Of a stretch of 64,000 nucleotides of DNA, positions 17,210 to 26,579 are shown piece by piece. A model generated the notes under the pieces. That model saw nothing but the letters and a program-made list of their open reading frames with translations. It was not told the DNA's origin and made no database searches. The translations under genes and the position numbers were made by a program. Location of the stretch: NCBI RefSeq assembly GCF_003131185.1, contig NZ_QFFU01000028.1, positions 1 through 64,000 of the forward strand. The letters are read 5' to 3'. The stretch's first letter is position 1. The number at the start of each line of letters is the position of its first letter. Source of the DNA: Pseudomonas ovata (GTDB lineage: Bacteria; Pseudomonadota; Gammaproteobacteria; Pseudomonadales; Pseudomonadaceae).

Positions 17210-18532
17210 TTGAACCCGAACTGGCACGGCACCCTGATCCGCCACATGCTGCTGTTGGTGACCGTCTGCCTGCTGGTCGGCCTGATCAGCGGTGAATACG
17301 GCTGGAGCCTGTCGATCGGGCTGGGCCTGTACCTGGCCTGGACCCTCAAGCAACTGTTGCGCCTGCACGCCTGGCTGAGCAGCCACAAGGCCGATGAGCC
17401 ACCGCCGGACGGCTACGGCCTGTGGGGCGACGTGTTCGACAGCATCTATCACCTGCAGCGCCGCGACCAGCGCGTACGCGGGCGCCTGCAAGCGGTCATC
17501 GATCGCGTGCAGGAGTCCACCGCCGCCCTGCGCGACGCGGTCATCATGCTCGACGCCGAAGGCAACCTGGAGTGGTGGAACCGCGCCGCCGAGACCCTGC
17601 TGGGCCTCAAGACCCCGCAGGACAGCGGCCAGCCGGTCACCAACCTGGTACGCCATCCGCGCTTCAAGGAATACTTCGCCCAGGGCAACTATGCCGAGCC
17701 GCTGGAGATTCCCTCCCCCGGCAACGACCGCCTGCGCATCCAGTTGCTGATCACCCGCTACGGCAACAATGAACACCTGATGCTGGTGCGTGACGTCACG
17801 CGCATCCACCAGCTGGAGCAGATGCGCAAGGACTTCGTGGCCAACGTCTCCCACGAACTGCGCACGCCGCTGACGGTGATCTTCGGCTACCTGGAAACCC
17901 TGCTCGACAACAGCGAAGAAGTGAACCCGCGCTGGGTCCGGGCGCTGCAGCAGATGCACCAGCAAGGCAGCCGCATGCAGACCCTGCTCAACGACCTGCT
18001 GCTGCTGGCCAAGCTGGAAGCCACCGACTACCCCTCCGACAGCCAGCCGGTGCCTGTCAGCGCCCTGCTCAAGACCATCGCCCACGATGCCCAGGCGCTG
18101 TCGGGCAGCAACAATCACCAGATCACTCTGGACATCGAGAGCGACTGCGGCCTCAAGGGCAGCGAAAGCGAGCTGCGCAGTGCGTTCTCCAACCTGGTCT
18201 TCAACGCCGTGAAATACACCCCGGCCGCCGGCACCGTGCGCATCCGCTGGTGGCGCGACACCCGTGGCGCGCACCTGAGCGTGCAGGATTCCGGGATCGG
18301 CATCGACGCCAAGCACCTGCCGCGCCTCACCGAGCGCTTCTACCGGGTCGACACCAGCCGCGCCTCCAACACCGGCGGCACCGGCCTGGGCCTGGCGATC
18401 GTCAAGCATGTCCTGCTGCGCCACCGCGGCACCCTGGAGATCAACAGCGTCACCGGCAAGGGCAGTGTGTTCGTCTGCCACTTCGCTCCCGCCCAACTGG
18501 CCGACCTGGACGATGAATTCGACGATTTTTGA
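17210..18532 (+). CDS. phoR: Phosphate regulon sensor kinase PhoR
   Basis: This 440-aa membrane kinase starts at a TTG with an AAGGA site upstream. Two N-terminal hydrophobic stretches (about 8-45) anchor it, with no large periplasmic domain, as usual for PhoR. A PAS domain follows (about 95-200, ESTAALRDAVIMLDAEGN), then the H-box FVANVSHELRTPLT with H215, and ATPase motifs NLVFNAVKYTP, DSGIGI and GGTGLGLAIVKH. It phosphorylates PhoB when the Pst-PhoU complex reports low phosphate. Confidence 0.96.
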   Translation: MNPNWHGTLIRHMLLLVTVCLLVGLISGEYGWSLSIGLGLYLAWTLKQLLRLHAWLSSHKADEPPPDGYGLWGDVFDSIYHLQRRDQRVRGRLQAVIDRVQESTAALRDAVIMLDAEGNLEWWNRAAETLLGLKTPQDSGQPVTNLVRHPRFKEYFAQGNYAEPLEIPSPGNDRLRIQLLITRYGNNEHLMLVRDVTRIHQLEQMRKDFVANVSHELRTPLTVIFGYLETLLDNSEEVNPRWVRALQQMHQQGSRMQTLLNDLLLLAKLEATDYPSDSQPVPVSALLKTIAHDAQALSGSNNHQITLDIESDCGLKGSESELRSAFSNLVFNAVKYTPAAGTVRIRWWRDTRGAHLSVQDSGIGIDAKHLPRLTERFYRVDTSRASNTGGTGLGLAIVKHVLLRHRGTLEINSVTGKGSVFVCHFAPAQLADLDDEFDDF

Positions 18533-18643
18533 TATACGTTGTCACACTTGAACGCAGCCGCTACATTGCCCTGCTCATGGCCTTACGTGTTGAAAGGTCA
18601 AACGCCCCCTTCTCGATCAAAACGGACACTGTAAAACTCCATC

Positions 18644-19984
18644 ATGGACCCTTCCCCCGCTCTCGATCTGGCTTCTCTGTTCGCCGATTTCGGCATGATT
18701 CTCTTTGCCCTGGTACTGGTGCTGCTCAACGGCTTCTTCGTGGCGGCCGAATTCGCCATGGTCAAGCTGCGCTCGACCCGGGTCGAGTCCATCGCCGACC
18801 AGCACGGCTGGCGCGGCAGCATCCTGCGCAAGGTCCACGGTCAGCTTGATGCCTACCTGTCGGCCTGCCAGCTGGGCATCACCCTGGCCTCGCTGGGCCT
18901 GGGCTGGGTCGGTGAGCCGGCCTTCGCGCACCTGCTTGAGCCCCTGCTGGCTGCTGCTGGCGTCGACACTCCGGAAATTATCAAGGCCGTGTCGTTCTTC
19001 ACCGCCTTCTTCATCATTTCCTACCTGCACATCGTGATCGGCGAGCTGGCGCCCAAGTCCTGGGCCATCCGCAAGCCCGAGCTGCTGTCGCTGTGGACCG
19101 CGGTGCCCTTGTACCTGTTCTACTGGCTGATGTACCCGGCCATCTACCTGCTCAACGCCAGTGCCAACGCCATCCTGCGCATCGCAGGGCAAGGCGAGCC
19201 CGGCCCGCACCACGAGCACAGCTACAGCCGTGACGAACTCAAGCTGATCCTGCACTCCAGCCGTGGCCAGGACCCCAGCGACCAGGGCATGCGCGTATTG
19301 GCCTCGGCGGTGGAAATGGGCGAGCTGGAAGTGGTCGACTGGGCCAACTCCCGCGAAGACATGGTGACCCTGGACTTCCATGCCCCGCTCAAGGAAATCC
19401 TGGCGCTGTTTCGCCGTCACAAGTTCAGCCGCTACCCGGTCTACGACGCCGAGCGCAACGAATTTGTCGGCCTGCTGCACATCAAGGACCTGCTGCTGGA
19501 GCTGGCCGACCTTGAGCACATCCCCGAATCGTTCAACCTGGCCGACCTGATCCGCCCACTGGAACGCGTCTCGCGGCACATGCCGCTGTCGCACCTGCTT
19601 GAGCAGTTCCGCCAGGGCAGCGCCCACTTTGCCCTGGTCGAAGAAGCCGACGGCAAGGTGATCGGCTACCTGACCATGGAAGACGTGCTTGAAGTGCTGG
19701 TCGGCGACATCCAGGACGAACACCGCAAGGTCGAACGCGGCATCCTGGCCTACCAGCCCGGCAAGCTGCTGGTGCGTGGCGACACCCCGCTGTTCAAGAT
19801 CGAGCGCATGCTGGGCATCGACCTGGACCATATCGAGGCCGAGACCCTGGCCGGGCTGATCTACGACTCGCTCAAGCGCGTGCCCGAGGAAGAAGAACAG
19901 ATGGAAATCGAAGGGCTGCGCATCATCATCAAGAAGATGAAAGGCCCGAAGATCGTCCTGGCCAAGGTGCTCAAGCTGGATTGA
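18644..19984 (+). CDS. CNNM/CorB-type membrane protein with CBS domains (hemolysin C family)
   Basis: This 446-aa protein has an N-terminal CNNM (DUF21) membrane domain of four helices (FALVLVLLNGFFVAAEFAMVK, the diagnostic N-terminal helix with the FFVAAEFA motif). Two CBS domains follow (about 215-340, FSRYPVYDAERNEFVGLLHI and ALVEEADGKVIGYLTMEDVLE), then a CorC/HlyC C-terminal domain (370-440, LAGLIYDSLKRVPEEEEQ). Family members act in Mg2+ or divalent cation efflux and sense nucleotides through CBS. It lies 111 bp after phoR; no Pho box is seen in front. Confidence 0.88.
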   Translation: MDPSPALDLASLFADFGMILFALVLVLLNGFFVAAEFAMVKLRSTRVESIADQHGWRGSILRKVHGQLDAYLSACQLGITLASLGLGWVGEPAFAHLLEPLLAAAGVDTPEIIKAVSFFTAFFIISYLHIVIGELAPKSWAIRKPELLSLWTAVPLYLFYWLMYPAIYLLNASANAILRIAGQGEPGPHHEHSYSRDELKLILHSSRGQDPSDQGMRVLASAVEMGELEVVDWANSREDMVTLDFHAPLKEILALFRRHKFSRYPVYDAERNEFVGLLHIKDLLLELADLEHIPESFNLADLIRPLERVSRHMPLSHLLEQFRQGSAHFALVEEADGKVIGYLTMEDVLEVLVGDIQDEHRKVERGILAYQPGKLLVRGDTPLFKIERMLGIDLDHIEAETLAGLIYDSLKRVPEEEEQMEIEGLRIIIKKMKGPKIVLAKVLKLD

Positions 19985-20040
19985 CGCAGACTGACACAGC
20001 GCCAAGGCCGCCCGCGGTCGCGCAGTAAACATGGGCCGGT

Positions 20041-20170
20041 GTAGGAGCGCGCTTGCCCGCGACCGAGTGCGTAGCGCTCGCAAAATCTGCGAAACGCCAC
20101 AATTTTACGACTGCTAACGCAGCCGGTCACGGTAGTCCGGCATTCCGGCAAGCGCGGTCCTGCCGGAATG
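20041..20170. repeat. Composite REP element B, right end degenerated
   Basis: The left arm at 20041-20065 is identical to that of element A. The interior carries GCGCTCGCAAAATCTGC and TTTTACGACTGCTAACGCAG blocks. The right arm is interrupted: CGGTCACGG is followed by foreign bases, and 20141-20170 has become its own small hairpin (CATTCCGGCA with TGCCGGAATG). This looks like a decayed copy. Confidence 0.8.
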
Positions 20171-20205
20171 AATTTCAAATTCAATAACTTATTTTTCAAT
20201 GATGA

Positions 20206-20252
20206 GAGCAGCTTCAGCCGGAAAGTCCATTTCCCGGCTGAAGCCGGTCCTA
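20206..20252. repeat. REP-like hairpin at the 3' end of the M23 peptidase gene
   Basis: CTTCAGCCGG at 20212-20221 pairs with CCGGCTGAAG at 20234-20243, with a 12-nt loop, and the unit ends in GCCGGTCCTAC. Read on the minus strand it starts GTAGGACCGGCTTCAGCC, a known Pseudomonas REP type. The TAG stop of the peptidase gene (20250-20252) lies in its terminal CTAC. It may also act as terminator for that gene. Confidence 0.75.
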
Positions 20253-21152
20253 CATCCCGCCCACGGCAAAATCGGGCAGGCTCTGCAGCGGCTGGGCGAA
20301 CTCGTAGGGGATCGACACCAGCGCCTGGCCGGTGTTGCGCTGCACCACGAAGTGCAGGTGGGGACCGGTGCTGTTGCCGGTATTGCCCGAGCGCGCCAGC
20401 GAGCTGCCGACACTGACCCGCTGGCCTTCGCTGACCACCACCGAGCCGCGCATCAGGTGCAGGTAGACGCCCATGGTGCCGTCTTCATGCAGCACCCTGA
20501 CGAAGTTGCCTGACGGGTTCGAGCCACGGCCGCTCTGGTCGTTTTCGACCTTGATCACCGTCCCGGCCCGGGCAGCGATGATCGGCGTGCCCTCGGGCAT
20601 GGCGATGTCCATCGCATAACGGCCCTTGGGGTCGGTATGGCTGTACTTGCCGCCCGGTCCCTGGGTCAGGCGAAACGGCCCGCCCACCCATGGCAACGGG
20701 TAGCGGTAGGCATTGACCGCCAGGTTCGGCGCGCCGAGGGTCGAGTCCAGCTTCGCGCTGTAGCGCATCGGCTGGCCGGGCTGCCTGGGGCTGAGCACCA
20801 GCAGCCGCTCGGTACTGCGCGCCGGTATCGTACGGCGCAGGGTCCTGGTACTGCCTTCGACCCCCAGCACGTTCTTCAGGCCCGACAGGCGCAATTCGAT
20901 CTCGACCGGTGCATACAGGTCATTGCGCACATGCAGGCTGTCGTTGCCCTCGGCCTTGCGCACGTCCAGATGCACCTGGCGCTCGATACGCTCGACCATC
21001 CGGTCCCTGAACACCACCACCGCCGCTCCCGGCGTGGCCCGGTCGCTGAACGACACCACGCCGTCGGCGTTGGTGGTCTTGTAGATCGTGATCGCCGCAG
21101 CGGTCTGGGTGGCCAGCATCAGGGCGCACAGGATCAATGAACGTTCAAGCAT
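20250..21152 (-). CDS. Secreted M23 (LytM) metallopeptidase
   Basis: This 300-aa protein has a signal peptide (MLERSLILCALMLATQTAAA) and a DUF4124-like start (ITIYKTTNADGVVSFSDR). The M23 domain is C-terminal (about 165-275): the zinc residues are H172 and D182 in HTDPKGRYAMD, and H265 and H267 in TGPHLHF. It should cut peptidoglycan cross-links or act in envelope remodelling in the periplasm. The ATG at 21152 is chosen since it begins the signal peptide; an upstream frame adds 33 aa of no likeness. Its TAG stop lies in a REP element. Confidence 0.88.
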   Translation of the reverse strand: MLERSLILCALMLATQTAAAITIYKTTNADGVVSFSDRATPGAAVVVFRDRMVERIERQVHLDVRKAEGNDSLHVRNDLYAPVEIELRLSGLKNVLGVEGSTRTLRRTIPARSTERLLVLSPRQPGQPMRYSAKLDSTLGAPNLAVNAYRYPLPWVGGPFRLTQGPGGKYSHTDPKGRYAMDIAMPEGTPIIAARAGTVIKVENDQSGRGSNPSGNFVRVLHEDGTMGVYLHLMRGSVVVSEGQRVSVGSSLARSGNTGNSTGPHLHFVVQRNTGQALVSIPYEFAQPLQSLPDFAVGGM

Positions 21153-21269
21153 TGGCGTTATCAGGGCGGGTGGGTGATGGGCTGCAAGCCTAGCAGTGTT
21201 GCCGGCAAAGAAGCACTTATCGGTCTCAATCATCGCCTGCCCAGGCGTCAATAACCCAGCGTCATGACC

Positions 21270-24200
21270 TCAGGACCACGTGTAATCCCTCAGGTACGTC
21301 ACGGAAAACTGTGCCTGCGCAAAGTCGAGCTTCAGGCGCGGCAGCACAAACCCGCCACACGAGCGACAGGTGTCCATCAAGGTAAAGACCCTGATATGGC
21401 TCAGCCGGGTCGAGGCCAGGTCCTCCTTGAACACGGTCGCAATCAAGCGCTCTGAATCAAGCTCGCGGCCAAAGTCGCGGATCATCACGCGACTGGCATC
21501 CCTGACCACCGGCAGGCTGGTAAACGCGGGGTCCGGCGCGCGACCGGCCATGCGCGCCCGGGCATCGCGATAGATCACCCCGTCGATGACCCGCTCGGTA
21601 CTTTCAGCCACATCAAGCTGCAACTGGATAGCCTTGGCCTTTCTGCCGCCGGAAAGAGCGTAATACACGATCCGCTCGCCCGACTCGGTGTAGGCCTGCA
21701 CAAAGGACAGGTTGGCCCCCTTGATGTGCTTGATAATGGTTTTCCCGGCATCAGCGCTTACGATGCTTTCCAGTGTCAGTACGTCCCATTTGTCTGTGGT
21801 CCCCTGGATGGGCAACAGATTATTGAGCACCTCGACAATATGCTGCTGCTCGGGAATGCTGCGTTCGGCCACTTTTCTGAAGTCCGGAATGCTTTGCCGG
21901 GCCAGCGCGACGAATTTTTTCTGGGCCTCTTCGCCGGCCAGAATATTGCCGGCAAACGCCAGCAGCTCGTTTTTCTGACCGCGGGCACTGCACCAGGCCA
22001 CATAGTCGTCATAGGTCACGTTCTCGGTGCCCCAGGCAAAAGCCAACTGCGCCTGTTCGGCCTCATCGCGCAGATCAAACAGCAGCCGGGCGATATTGTC
22101 CCGGTCCGTGAACACGCCCGGGCGCTCGCGAACCAGCCGGTACTGCTCGGCCAGGCGCATGAACGTGTTGATCTCGTCCACGCGCTCGACGCGCGAAAAC
22201 CTCAGGGCCAGGCTGCCATCGGCTGGAACCGGGGCCTTGTAGAAGGCACCGGTATCAGCCTCGATAAAGACCCAGTCGGCCTCGCTCATGGTCATGCGAA
22301 TACCGCGCAGGGTGCGGGCATCCTCGATGTGCGCAGCGATCGGTCCCAGCTCGATGACCGGGGCATGCTCATAAATCCAGCGAGCATCCTCCAGCCCGTA
22401 GTTGTCCGGCAGGCCAAAGTGGCTGTCCCTGGCCAACAGCCCGTCTATCTGTGCCCGGTAAACCGGGGCGTCATGCAGCGAGAACAGCACGCGTTCCGAC
22501 TCCGACAGCGCGATGACGGCCTTGCCAGGGACCGACGCCGAGCCACTGGCCCTGGGAGAGTCGGCCCATTTGCAGAACTTGCCCTCATGGACAAAGACGT
22601 CGGCGGTCTGCGAGGCCGCATCCCCACCGGCAGACACCCTGGCCAGGGTGAACTCACGAGCGCCCATCGCCTGGCTGGGGTATTTGCCGCTGCGCCTGGG
22701 TGAGGTCGATCCGTCGGCGATCGGCTCGGGTGCTGGCGTCGAAAGTTTCACGCCGTTGTTGCAAGGCACGGGAATCAGGTCGCGGCGCAGGCGGCACAGG
22801 TTCTCGGCCTCACGCAACAGCCCGGTTTCAGACGACAGCCTGCTGCTGGCCAGCGTGCGCAAGGCCACGTCGGGTGCGGTGGTGTCGAGCTGGTAAGCCT
22901 GCTGGTCGATCAGCAGATCGAAGACCCCGTCCTGCCTTTCGATGGCGTGTACGTGGCAACGCTCGGCAATGTTGATCTTTCGCACACCGTCCAGGCTCGG
23001 GGCCACCGGCAAAATGGCCGGGTAATGGCCGGGTTCGATCCGGTCGGCTGCGGACAGCATGGCAAGCTCCAGCGGCCCGGTGGCAGAAATGACCGTCAGC
23101 GAGGGGCCGAACACGGCATTGGCCTGCGGGTCGAGCAGCCTGAAATCGGTGGCAGCAGGCGTACCGAGGTTGCGCACCGCCACACCGGGCCTGCCATCGA
23201 CCGTGGCCTGCGCCTCCAGCGGCCAGGCAGACCGCGCATGCTCGGCCAGGCGGTATACGCCCCTGTCCAGACAGAGGCCTCGGCTGAGCAAGGCGTCATG
23301 GGACAGCAGCCTTTTCAGCGCCGGGACCTCACGCAACAAGGTTTCCCACCCCAGCCGGCCGGCCAGCAAGGTGATTTTCCCCAGGTCATGCAAGGCAAAC
23401 ACCGTACTTTGTTGCGCCAGGCCCTCGATCAACCGGCCGAGCGCCGCGCCGGTCAGCCGCAGCACCGAGACCACCCCCAGCTTGCCGGCCTTGACGATGA
23501 TTCGGGCGGTGGCGCCGACAAAGGTGCCCACCGGAATCAACGCAAAGGCCACATCCATGACGCAGCCAATGATCACTCCGGCGGAGTGCTCGCCTTGCGT
23601 CAGGTCCTCGACACAGCCATAGAACGGAATGATCAAGCGCGCAGCGAGATCCGCGTAGGCACGCTCTTTGGCCCAGCGCTCTTCCCAACCGGTGGCATGG
23701 CTATGCTCGGCCTTGCTCTGCTCCAGAAACGGGGCAAACAGATGACGGGCCGCCTGCTGCGCCAACGTGTCGAGCCGGTCCTGTTCGCTGCCGTCGACCC
23801 GGTAGACAAGGTCGGCATCGGGCACCAGCACCCCGTGTTGCGGCTGGTGGTACTGCGTCGCCGAGCGCGAGGCGCGACCGTGCAGGTAGGCATCGCTGTC
23901 CAGCGGCAACAGGGGTGTGATCCGGGCCGTGGCAATGCGCTGGGCATGGCGCTCCTGTTTGTCCACGGTTTCGGCGATATTGCCGCTCAGGTCTGTTTCA
24001 GGGGGAACGGTGTAGTCAAAGCGCTGCGTGACCGTGCGCACCACACCGCCTGCCGGAATCAGCTCCAGGAACCCTTCGGCAGCCCCGTGCTCATGAAAGT
24101 CGCTGCGGTGATCGCCACGCTGGTAGCGGATAAACACCCCGTGACGGCCTTGGCCGGCCTTGAAGCTGACGCGGCTGACCTCACAGGTCGAACCCAGCAG

Positions 24201-26477
24201 CACGTCGCGGTCGTGCGGGTTCATTTCCGATAACAGCCGGCTGATTACCTGGCCCTGGGCCTGCACCAACGTCTGGCGAAACGCCTCGAAGGCACTGGCA
24301 TACGCCTCGGGAATCGTCGGCTCACCGGCCCTGTACGCCTCGCCCATCATCACCAGCTCCACGACCGTGGCCTGCGGGCGGCCCAGCGCCAGTAAACGGT
24401 CGAGCGAATACGCACTGGCGAGCGTGAAACCGTGCGCCTGCAGGACCGGCCAGTGGGTGACCTCGATGGCCTGATCCCACAGCAAACGGGGCACACCGGC
24501 CTCGGTCAGCGTCTGTTGCGCCAGCTGCCTGCGGTCCGGCGCCTTGAGGCCCAGCAGGGTATTGAGCGCCTCGGCCTGCCGGGCCTGCTGGTCCTTGAGG
24601 TGGTTCAAGGCCTGGCCAACCTGCACCGCCGTGGCCTGCTCGATGTCGTCATGGCCGCCCCACTCGATCACACCGTGCGCCGTGGCGTAGCGCAGCGCCG
24701 GGACTTGCAGGGTGCTGGCCCACACGGCCTGCAGGGCCGGATCGCTCGACTGGGCCAGGTCCGCGCTGAGGGTGATCACCTCGTCGAACCGTGCATGGCA
24801 CGCCCGGCCCGGCGCCAGGGCTTCGAGCAAGGCCACACCGTGGATCAAGGCCACGCTTTGCAGGGCGCGGCCGTACTGAAGATGATCGGGCACGCCATCG
24901 ACCAGCAGCTCGGGCAAGGTTTCGCGCAGCAACAGGTAATGCAGCATGTCCACGGTGCTGGACGCAGCCTCGGGCTGGCGGGCCTGGATGTCGCGCCGAA
25001 CCCTGGCCGCCAGTTGCACATGGCTGTACTCGCATACCCACGCCTTGCGCAGCGTATCGGCCAGCGGTTCGGCAAAGGCGGCGGTGGCGCCCAGGTAATG
25101 ATCAATGATTGTCCGGCCGGCCAGCGCCTGGGTGACCGGCACGGCTGCCGGGCCCTGCACCCCGCCGGCGTACCACTGCAAGTGCCTGAGCAAGGGCGCA
25201 AACAGGGTCTGGAACTGACCGGTCTGGATCAACGCATGCCAGGTCTGTGCCGCAGGCCGGCGCAGCCCCTGCGCGGCATCACAGGCAACGCACAGCAACT
25301 CGATGCCCATCTGCCGGAACAGCTCATCGGCCCCGGGCGGGGTGCGCCAGGCTTGCAGGCCGGGCACCTGCACATTCAGAGCCCGCGCGGTGGGTAGCGC
25401 CTCGTCGAGCACGGGCCGCCTGTGCAGCACCGGTCTGAGCAACACGGCAGCCAGCGCCATGGCCGGCTCAAGCATCAGGTCTGCGTGCCTGCTGCGCAGT
25501 TCACCGGCCAGCGACAACAACTGCATGCCCGGCGCCTGGCGCGCACGGGCGATGGCCCGCGCCAGCCAGTCCTCATCGGTCGGGTTCAGTACGTAAGCGG
25601 CGATCTTGCGCAGGCACTCAACCCGGCTGTTGATCGAGGTCGGCGTCAGGACATCCAGCTGCAAGCGGCTGTCGGGATGATCGCGCTCGGCAATCGCCTG
25701 CAGGTCGAACACGATCGACAACCAGGTCGGCAGTGTCCCCAACTGATATTCAAGCGCGTCCGATACCGCCTGGTCATGATAAGCACCCGCCGGGACCATG
25801 GCCGCCACGACCTCGCTGAAGACACTCATGGCCGAGCGCCCGGCCTCATGGCGCTGGGCAAACAAACCGCTGTAGAGCGCTCGCCCGGAACTGCGCGCGA
25901 TCCATTCGCCCATGGGCATCAGGCGTGCACCGCGCTTGAACTGCACCATCCAGTGACGCAGCTCTTCAGGCACCGGCCCGAGCAGCTTGTCGAGCAGCGG
26001 ATAGTCCTCCAGGTCCACGACCGTGTCCGCCTCCCGGTAAGGCCGCAGTCCATAGACAAACGCTTGCAACTGCGCGCGCGCCGCCTCGGTGGTCACGGAC
26101 GCTTCGTCGAGCCAGGCCATACGGGCAAAAAACTGATGCACCAACCAGGGTGTGACTTCGGACAGCGGCACGCCCACGGCATCGGCGCACAGTGCCCAGG
26201 CCTTTTCGCCCTGGTAAAGCTGCGCCAGCCGGTGCTCCTGGGCCGCATCGGGCAGCGCAGGGTTGCCATTGGCAAAGCCTGTGTCCTCACCCAGCACATG
26301 GGTCAGTACCAACCGGGCAATCCGAAAGTACTCCTGCGCGGGCACCTCAGTGGTGTCTGCGTAGCGTTCGGCGGAAACAGGGTATCGAACAGTCCCCAGC
26401 GCCAGTTCGATGTTGAGGAACAAGCGTGCGGTCTTGAGGGTTTGCAGCGTAGAGGGTTGCAGCACAGTGGCAGACAT
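21270..26477 (-). CDS. Giant (1735 aa) toxin-like protein with a C-terminal deaminase-like domain
   Basis: One uninterrupted frame. There is no signal peptide. The first 740 residues are largely helical with no motif I can name. Residues about 755-830 (RDVLLGSTCEVSRVSFKAGQ, then a VIRYQRG-like beta region and RTVTQRFDYTV) resemble the large DUF6543/dermonecrotic-toxin type proteins of Pseudomonas. A hydrophobic stretch at about 960-1000 (VIIGCVMDVAFALIPVGTFV) could insert into membranes. The C-terminus (about 1560-1735) ends with D1674-S-E1676 and C1704-R-S-C1707, the arrangement of zinc deaminase toxins of the polymorphic-toxin type (Pput_2613-like), with D in place of the usual H. No immunity gene adjoins it. 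Function and secretion route are inferred only. Confidence 0.6.
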   Translation of the reverse strand: MSATVLQPSTLQTLKTARLFLNIELALGTVRYPVSAERYADTTEVPAQEYFRIARLVLTHVLGEDTGFANGNPALPDAAQEHRLAQLYQGEKAWALCADAVGVPLSEVTPWLVHQFFARMAWLDEASVTTEAARAQLQAFVYGLRPYREADTVVDLEDYPLLDKLLGPVPEELRHWMVQFKRGARLMPMGEWIARSSGRALYSGLFAQRHEAGRSAMSVFSEVVAAMVPAGAYHDQAVSDALEYQLGTLPTWLSIVFDLQAIAERDHPDSRLQLDVLTPTSINSRVECLRKIAAYVLNPTDEDWLARAIARARQAPGMQLLSLAGELRSRHADLMLEPAMALAAVLLRPVLHRRPVLDEALPTARALNVQVPGLQAWRTPPGADELFRQMGIELLCVACDAAQGLRRPAAQTWHALIQTGQFQTLFAPLLRHLQWYAGGVQGPAAVPVTQALAGRTIIDHYLGATAAFAEPLADTLRKAWVCEYSHVQLAARVRRDIQARQPEAASSTVDMLHYLLLRETLPELLVDGVPDHLQYGRALQSVALIHGVALLEALAPGRACHARFDEVITLSADLAQSSDPALQAVWASTLQVPALRYATAHGVIEWGGHDDIEQATAVQVGQALNHLKDQQARQAEALNTLLGLKAPDRRQLAQQTLTEAGVPRLLWDQAIEVTHWPVLQAHGFTLASAYSLDRLLALGRPQATVVELVMMGEAYRAGEPTIPEAYASAFEAFRQTLVQAQGQVISRLLSEMNPHDRDVLLGSTCEVSRVSFKAGQGRHGVFIRYQRGDHRSDFHEHGAAEGFLELIPAGGVVRTVTQRFDYTVPPETDLSGNIAETVDKQERHAQRIATARITPLLPLDSDAYLHGRASRSATQYHQPQHGVLVPDADLVYRVDGSEQDRLDTLAQQAARHLFAPFLEQSKAEHSHATGWEERWAKERAYADLAARLIIPFYGCVEDLTQGEHSAGVIIGCVMDVAFALIPVGTFVGATARIIVKAGKLGVVSVLRLTGAALGRLIEGLAQQSTVFALHDLGKITLLAGRLGWETLLREVPALKRLLSHDALLSRGLCLDRGVYRLAEHARSAWPLEAQATVDGRPGVAVRNLGTPAATDFRLLDPQANAVFGPSLTVISATGPLELAMLSAADRIEPGHYPAILPVAPSLDGVRKINIAERCHVHAIERQDGVFDLLIDQQAYQLDTTAPDVALRTLASSRLSSETGLLREAENLCRLRRDLIPVPCNNGVKLSTPAPEPIADGSTSPRRSGKYPSQAMGAREFTLARVSAGGDAASQTADVFVHEGKFCKWADSPRASGSASVPGKAVIALSESERVLFSLHDAPVYRAQIDGLLARDSHFGLPDNYGLEDARWIYEHAPVIELGPIAAHIEDARTLRGIRMTMSEADWVFIEADTGAFYKAPVPADGSLALRFSRVERVDEINTFMRLAEQYRLVRERPGVFTDRDNIARLLFDLRDEAEQAQLAFAWGTENVTYDDYVAWCSARGQKNELLAFAGNILAGEEAQKKFVALARQSIPDFRKVAERSIPEQQHIVEVLNNLLPIQGTTDKWDVLTLESIVSADAGKTIIKHIKGANLSFVQAYTESGERIVYYALSGGRKAKAIQLQLDVAESTERVIDGVIYRDARARMAGRAPDPAFTSLPVVRDASRVMIRDFGRELDSERLIATVFKEDLASTRLSHIRVFTLMDTCRSCGGFVLPRLKLDFAQAQFSVTYLRDYTWS

Positions 26478-26483
26478 TGGCAG

Positions 26484-26516
26484 TTCTTCCAGTCATTGAT
26501 GAAGTGACTGGAGGAA
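26484..26516 (-). promoter_or_regulatory. Leader hairpin overlapping the ribosome site of the giant toxin-like gene
   Basis: TTCTTCCAGTCA (26484-26495) and TGACTGGAGGAA (26505-26516) form a 12-bp stem with a single G-U pair and a 9-nt loop. In the transcript the 3' arm contains GGAAG, the only good Shine-Dalgarno, 8 nt before the ATG at 26477. The closed form should hide the ribosome site. Confidence 0.55.
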
Positions 26517-26579
26517 CGCAATAGACATTACCCGGCCAGTGCAATCAGGCCGACCGGATGCATGCCGTAGGAAAGATCA

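Noticed and set aside
16427..18496. A 689-codon minus-strand frame opposite phoB and phoR
   Set aside because: It is antisense to two sure genes and has the same Gln/His/Val-rich composition as other shadows.
18617..20083. A 488-codon minus-strand frame opposite the CNNM/CBS gene
   Set aside because: It overlaps a clear membrane protein gene fully and has no domain likeness.
21153..21269. An immunity gene for the giant toxin-like protein in the downstream gap
   Set aside because: The gap of 117 bp has no frame with a start and ribosome site; the next gene is a secreted M23 peptidase, which is not an immunity protein.
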